This document shows positions 61,076 through 64,000 of a stretch of 64,000 nt of DNA, piece by piece. Both the position numbers and the translations under genes were made by a program. Within the stretch, counting starts at the first letter, position 1, and each line of letters begins with the position of its first letter. Below the pieces are notes generated by a model. The model had not been told where the DNA came from and did no database searches. It was given only the letters and a program-made list of their open reading frames with translations. Origin of the DNA: Kribbella sp. CA-293567 (lineage in GTDB: Bacteria; Actinomycetota; Actinomycetes; Propionibacteriales; Kribbellaceae); contig NZ_CP114065.1 in the NCBI RefSeq assembly GCF_027627575.1, forward strand, positions 7,547,197 to 7,611,196. Direction: 5' to 3'.

Positions 61076-62161
61076 ATGCGGGCGATACTGCTGAGCGGCG
61101 TACTGGCGACGGTCTGCTCGCTTCTGGGGACGCGGTTCGCCGTCGGCTGGTTCGCCCGGCGCGGCTTCGGCCAGCCGATCAGGCAGGACGGCCCCACGAC
61201 CCACCACGTCAAGCGCGGTACGCCGACCATGGGCGGCCTGGTCATCCTGCTGAGCGCCACCGCGGCGTACCTGGCGGCAACGTTCCTGACCGGTGAGCGG
61301 CCGAGTGCCAGCGCCTGGCTGCTGATGCTGCTGTTCCTGGGCTGCGGGGTGGTGGGGTTCCTCGACGACTTCATCAAGGTCTACACGCAGAACAACCAGG
61401 GCCTGAGCAGCCGGGCCAAGATGGCCGGTCAGACGCTGATCGCGCTGGTCTTCGGGATCCTGGCCACCCAGCTCTTCGCCGACGACCGCGGCGTCCGGCC
61501 GGCGTCGCAGTACCTGTCCACCACTCACGACTGGGGAATCAAGCTGCCCCTGGTCGTGGTCCTGCTGCTGATCTGGTTCCTCGTCACCGCGACCTCCAAC
61601 GGCGCCAACCTCACCGACGGCGCCGACGGGCTGCTGGCCGGCGCCTCGGCGCTGATCTTCGGCGCCTACACCATCGTGAACATCTGGCAGAACAACCAGC
61701 TGTGCGACTCCCCGCGCCCCACCGTGATCGCGTCCCAGTGCTACCAGGTGCGCGACCCGCTCGACCTCGCGGTCTTCGCAGCCGCCATCGCCGCGGCCTG
61801 CGTCGGCTTCCTGTGGTGGAACGCCAAGCCCGCACGCATCATCATGGGCGACGTCGGCTCCCTCGCCATCGGCGGCGCCCTGGCCGGACTGGCGATCATG
61901 TCCCGCACCGAACTCCTGATGGCGATCATCGCGGGCCTCTTCGTACTCGAGACGCTGTCGGTGATCCTGCAGATGCTCAGCTTCAAACTGACCAAACGCC
62001 TCACCGGCACCGGCCGCCGAATCTTCCGGATCGCCCCGATCCACCACCACTTCGAACACGCAGGCTGGGACGAGGTCACGGTGGTGATCCGCTTCTGGAT
62101 CGTCGCCGGCATCTTCGTCGCGCTCGGGCTGGGAGTCTTCTACGCCTCCTGGCTGGCCTGA
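61076..62161 (+). CDS. mraY: Phospho-N-acetylmuramoyl-pentapeptide transferase, isolated copy
   Basis: A 361-residue membrane enzyme with ten predicted helices that makes lipid I from UDP-MurNAc-pentapeptide and undecaprenyl phosphate. All core motifs are kept: FLDDFIKVYTQNNQGLSSRAKM, NLTDGADGLLAG, IIMGDVGSLAIGG and RIFRIAPIHHHFEHAGWDE. The ATG at 61076 has GAGAGGG upstream. None of the usual mur/fts neighbours (murF, murD, ftsW) is present, so this is either a second copy or a displaced one. A full set of motifs means it should be active. Confidence 0.93.
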   Translation: MRAILLSGVLATVCSLLGTRFAVGWFARRGFGQPIRQDGPTTHHVKRGTPTMGGLVILLSATAAYLAATFLTGERPSASAWLLMLLFLGCGVVGFLDDFIKVYTQNNQGLSSRAKMAGQTLIALVFGILATQLFADDRGVRPASQYLSTTHDWGIKLPLVVVLLLIWFLVTATSNGANLTDGADGLLAGASALIFGAYTIVNIWQNNQLCDSPRPTVIASQCYQVRDPLDLAVFAAAIAAACVGFLWWNAKPARIIMGDVGSLAIGGALAGLAIMSRTELLMAIIAGLFVLETLSVILQMLSFKLTKRLTGTGRRIFRIAPIHHHFEHAGWDEVTVVIRFWIVAGIFVALGLGVFYASWLA

Positions 62162-62200
62162 GCCTGCGATCAGTACGACGGTTGCAGTTGGATCGCCAAC

Positions 62201-62347
62201 GTGGCAACGCGACTCGTTCAGCTCAACATGAAGGCGCGGGACGACTCCGCACTAGGCGGCTTCTGGGTGGTGATGGCCGACCCCGAGAGCGATGAGTTAT
62301 GCGTAAGCCTCGTGAAGATATCTGCCACTGACCCGTCGGATCCGTAG
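62201..62347 (+). pseudogene. VOC-family gene with internal deletion
   Basis: A 48-codon frame begins TRLVQLNMKARDDSALGGFW, the usual start of VOC proteins of the glyoxalase_6 type (MATRLVQVNFKARDDSALGRFW), and jumps directly to VVMADPESDELCV, their usual end (LADPEGNEFCV). About 70-90 middle residues are missing. I read it as a deleted copy that has kept frame; it cannot form the fold. Confidence 0.6.
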
Positions 62348-62417
62348 TGCGTCGTTCGTAGTAAGCGTGACGGGCGGCTGGAGAATGGCTGCCCGTACCG
62401 ACAGAGAGGCATCGCGC

Positions 62418-62981
62418 ATGCGGAAACTGATCTACGGCATGAACCTGAGCCTGGACGGCTACATCGCCGCCCCCGGCGACGACATCAGCTGGGGCGTACC
62501 GAGTGACGAACTGTTCCAGTTCTGGCTCGACCAGGAGCTGGCGATCGGCCTGTTGATGTACGGGCGCAAACTGTGGGAGATGATGAGTTCCCATTGGCCG
62601 ACCGGCGACCAGCAACCCGGCGCCACCCCGGCACAGATCGAGTTCGCCCGAAACTGGCGAGACACCCCGAAGCTGGTGTTCTCCTCAACGATCGACAAGG
62701 TCGACTGGAACACCCGCCTGGTCACCGGCGACGCGATTGCCGAGATCAGCCGCCTCAAGGCCGACGACGGCGAGCCAATGAGGATCGGCGGCGCCACTCT
62801 CGCTGCAGCGACCATGCAGGCCGGCCTGATCGACGAGTACGAGATCGTCACCCACCCGGTGCTGGTAGGCGGCGGCAAACCGTTCTTCACGACGCTGGAC
62901 AGCTGGGTGAACTTGAACCTGGTGGAGACACGAACGTTCCCCGGCGGCGTGCTCCTGACGAGGTACGAGACGAGGCGATGA
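62418..62981 (+). CDS. RibD C-terminal/dihydrofolate-reductase-like protein
   Basis: A 187-residue NADPH reductase-like protein of the YyaP/YwjB group. RKLIYGMNLSLDGYIAAPGDDI opens the fold, LLMYGRKLWEMM gives the cofactor contact and EISRLKADDGEPMRIGGATLAA gives the GGA loop. ATG at 62418 with GAGAGG upstream. Commonly annotated as dihydrofolate reductase family, but no real substrate is known. Confidence 0.87.
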   Translation: MRKLIYGMNLSLDGYIAAPGDDISWGVPSDELFQFWLDQELAIGLLMYGRKLWEMMSSHWPTGDQQPGATPAQIEFARNWRDTPKLVFSSTIDKVDWNTRLVTGDAIAEISRLKADDGEPMRIGGATLAAATMQAGLIDEYEIVTHPVLVGGGKPFFTTLDSWVNLNLVETRTFPGGVLLTRYETRR

Positions 62982-63016
62982 GCGGGCGCCACTGTCACCA
63001 AGCCTGCTAGCAAGAG

Positions 63017-63340
63017 CTACCGCTGAGGATAGGCCCGCTGCCCCTGTCCGCTGATCCGCCAGTCAAGCGAAACACCTTCCGGCACCTGTTCCCACGGACC
63101 CCAGCCACCATGATCGCCTCGTCGACGGAGTATGGCCGCCGGATTCTCCGACAGCACCTTCCATGCCCCGAGCGGTTCTATCTCGGTGGGACGTCCGTCG
63201 TTCTCGATCTGCTTCTTGTGCAGTCCGGCGTCACGAATACGCCGGTACGCATCTTGCCGAGTGTCCGCCACGACCGCGACCTCCGAGACCCACCAATCAG
63301 AGTCGATGTCCTGCACTTGGAAGACGAACACCTGAGCCAT
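63017..63340 (-). CDS. Hypothetical protein
   Basis: A 107-residue soluble protein, not recognised. VFVFQVQDIDSDWWVSEVAVVADTRQDAYRRI looks like a small alpha/beta unit; several Trp residues (WWV, AWKV, WGPWEQV, DWRI) are spread evenly. Lower G+C than the genes around it. It precedes no obvious partner; the kinase-like gene on the same strand is 88 bp away. Confidence 0.55.
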   Translation of the reverse strand: MAQVFVFQVQDIDSDWWVSEVAVVADTRQDAYRRIRDAGLHKKQIENDGRPTEIEPLGAWKVLSENPAAILRRRGDHGGWGPWEQVPEGVSLDWRISGQGQRAYPQR

Positions 63341-63428
63341 GGCCTGAGTCTCGCACTGGCCTGTCGGACTGTCATGGAGCGATCAGTCCGCAGGCGATCC
63401 GCCTGGCCGGGCTCTGTCAGCAAGCCCG

Positions 63429-64000
63429 TTAGCATCGGAATGCAGATCCTGGAGGACCGCTTTCGATGCGTTGGTGGATTAGATCAGCGCATTCGTCGGA
63501 GCTGAGCACTGACGTGTCGACCTCAAGGTCATAGATGCCCGGCGTATGAACTGCCTCATGCCACAAACTCACCGGGTCCACTATCGAGCCCCCCTGGTTG
63601 TAGCCGACCCCTCCCCAGGTTGCCCGGCGGCGTTCCATGACAACCTCGATGGGGCAACGTACTCCCACGAATAGCACCCGCAGACCTTGAACTTTTCGAG
63701 CACAAGTCGGAAGGATCCTTCGCGGGACAGAGTAGGAATCATGGTGGACGGCATCGACGACGACGTTGAGCCCCATGCGGCTGTGCGCCGCGATCGCGTC
63801 ATACATGGCGCCATACAAAGTAACTACAAGTGGCTCTAGGTCGGGCCTCTCACCCCCTGGCCGCAACCCGATCCCGGGCTGGAATCGCTCTGGCGTCATT
63901 TGCATGAACCGGTCGACCCCGAGGTTCATCCAGACGCCCTCGAACCTGCTCTGAATCGCGGCGCCAATGCTGGATTTTCCGGAGCGCGGCGGACCATTCA
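63429..64000 (-). CDS. Chloramphenicol phosphotransferase-like P-loop kinase, 5' end cut by window edge
   Basis: The frame is open to the right edge, so the N-terminus is missing. The visible 190 codons begin NGPPRSGKSSIGAAIQSRFE, a Walker A loop with the order typical of the CPT family (chloramphenicol 3-O-phosphotransferase and relatives). GLNVVVDAVHHDSY carries the catalytic Asp, and VLFVGVRCPIEVVMERR and TPGIYDLEVDTSVLSSDECADLI follow the family order. An ATG at 63929 is internal. Might confer antibiotic resistance, but related proteins also act on other small alcohols. Confidence 0.82.
   Translation of the reverse strand, partial: NGPPRSGKSSIGAAIQSRFEGVWMNLGVDRFMQMTPERFQPGIGLRPGGERPDLEPLVVTLYGAMYDAIAAHSRMGLNVVVDAVHHDSYSVPRRILPTCARKVQGLRVLFVGVRCPIEVVMERRRATWGGVGYNQGGSIVDPVSLWHEAVHTPGIYDLEVDTSVLSSDECADLIHQRIESGPPGSAFRC

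Noticed and set aside
60791..62059. 422-codon minus-strand frame across mraY
   Set aside because: Gln/Asp/Arg-rich shadow; mraY is beyond doubt on the plus strand.
1..64000. tRNA, rRNA, CRISPR arrays, insertion sequences, prophage genes
   Set aside because: I looked for cloverleaf-like runs, regularly spaced repeats, transposase or integrase motifs and found none that I can support.

Overview
The window looks like chromosomal DNA of a high-GC actinomycete. Codons end mostly in G or C, many starts are GTG, and ATGA or GTGA stop-start overlaps are frequent. The gene content includes an F420-dependent glucose-6-phosphate dehydrogenase, Tat-exported enzymes, a WYL regulator and a phenazine operon. 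A Kribbella-like member of the Nocardioidales is my best guess, but it rests on overall gene style and not on a marker gene. I see no rRNA, tRNA, CRISPR array, transposase or phage gene. Both ends of the window cut through a gene.

Layout. 1-6.3 kb: a cut membrane protein, an acetyltransferase, a class III nucleotide cyclase overlapping a cyclic-nucleotide-binding protein, a glycosyltransferase and a ThrE-type exporter. 6.4-11.3 kb: a five-gene carbohydrate operon (cupin, Gfo/Idh/MocA oxidoreductase, DUF993 enzyme, two TIM-barrel isomerases) behind a perfect LacI-type palindrome. 11.5-17.0 kb: a GAF-PAS-GGDEF cyclase, small enzymes, a PhoD phosphatase, an aldo/keto reductase and a TPR protein.

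17.4-25.8 kb: a compact AT-less polyketide locus. It holds a FAS-I/SAT-like acyltransferase, a FabD-like trans-acyltransferase, a single KS-KR-ACP synthase, a MATE exporter and a stand-alone condensation-domain enzyme, all tightly packed on the plus strand. The two acyltransferases could load starter and extender. The synthase would make a 3-hydroxyacyl chain on its ACP, the condensation enzyme could pass it to an amine or alcohol, and the MATE protein could export the product. This is the best candidate here for an undescribed system.

25.8-47.6 kb: mostly ordinary accessory and housekeeping genes (beta-helix secreted protein, LLM flavin pair, TetR with a DrrAB-like ABC exporter, FkbM methyltransferase, SDR, acetyltransferases, DUF72, Fgd, APC permease, DinB fusion, DUF4186, a PhzM-fold methyltransferase, RarA, DUF488, an asparaginase-like protein).

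47.6-56.2 kb: a complete phenazine operon on the minus strand, in transcription order phzC, phzD, phzE, a small unknown, phzG, an asparagine-synthetase-type phzH, a RidA-family gene, phzB and phzF. PhzC, D, E, B, F and G would build the phenazine carboxylic acid core from chorismate, and PhzH suggests a carboxamide end product.

56.4-64 kb: a secreted SnoaL-like protein, a VOC gene divergent from a WYL regulator with a perfect 10-bp inverted repeat between them, further small enzymes, a stand-alone mraY, a VOC gene remnant, and a chloramphenicol-phosphotransferase-like gene cut by the right edge. A repeated inverted-repeat element of about 100 bp occurs twice (12931 and 29427), each time between convergent genes.
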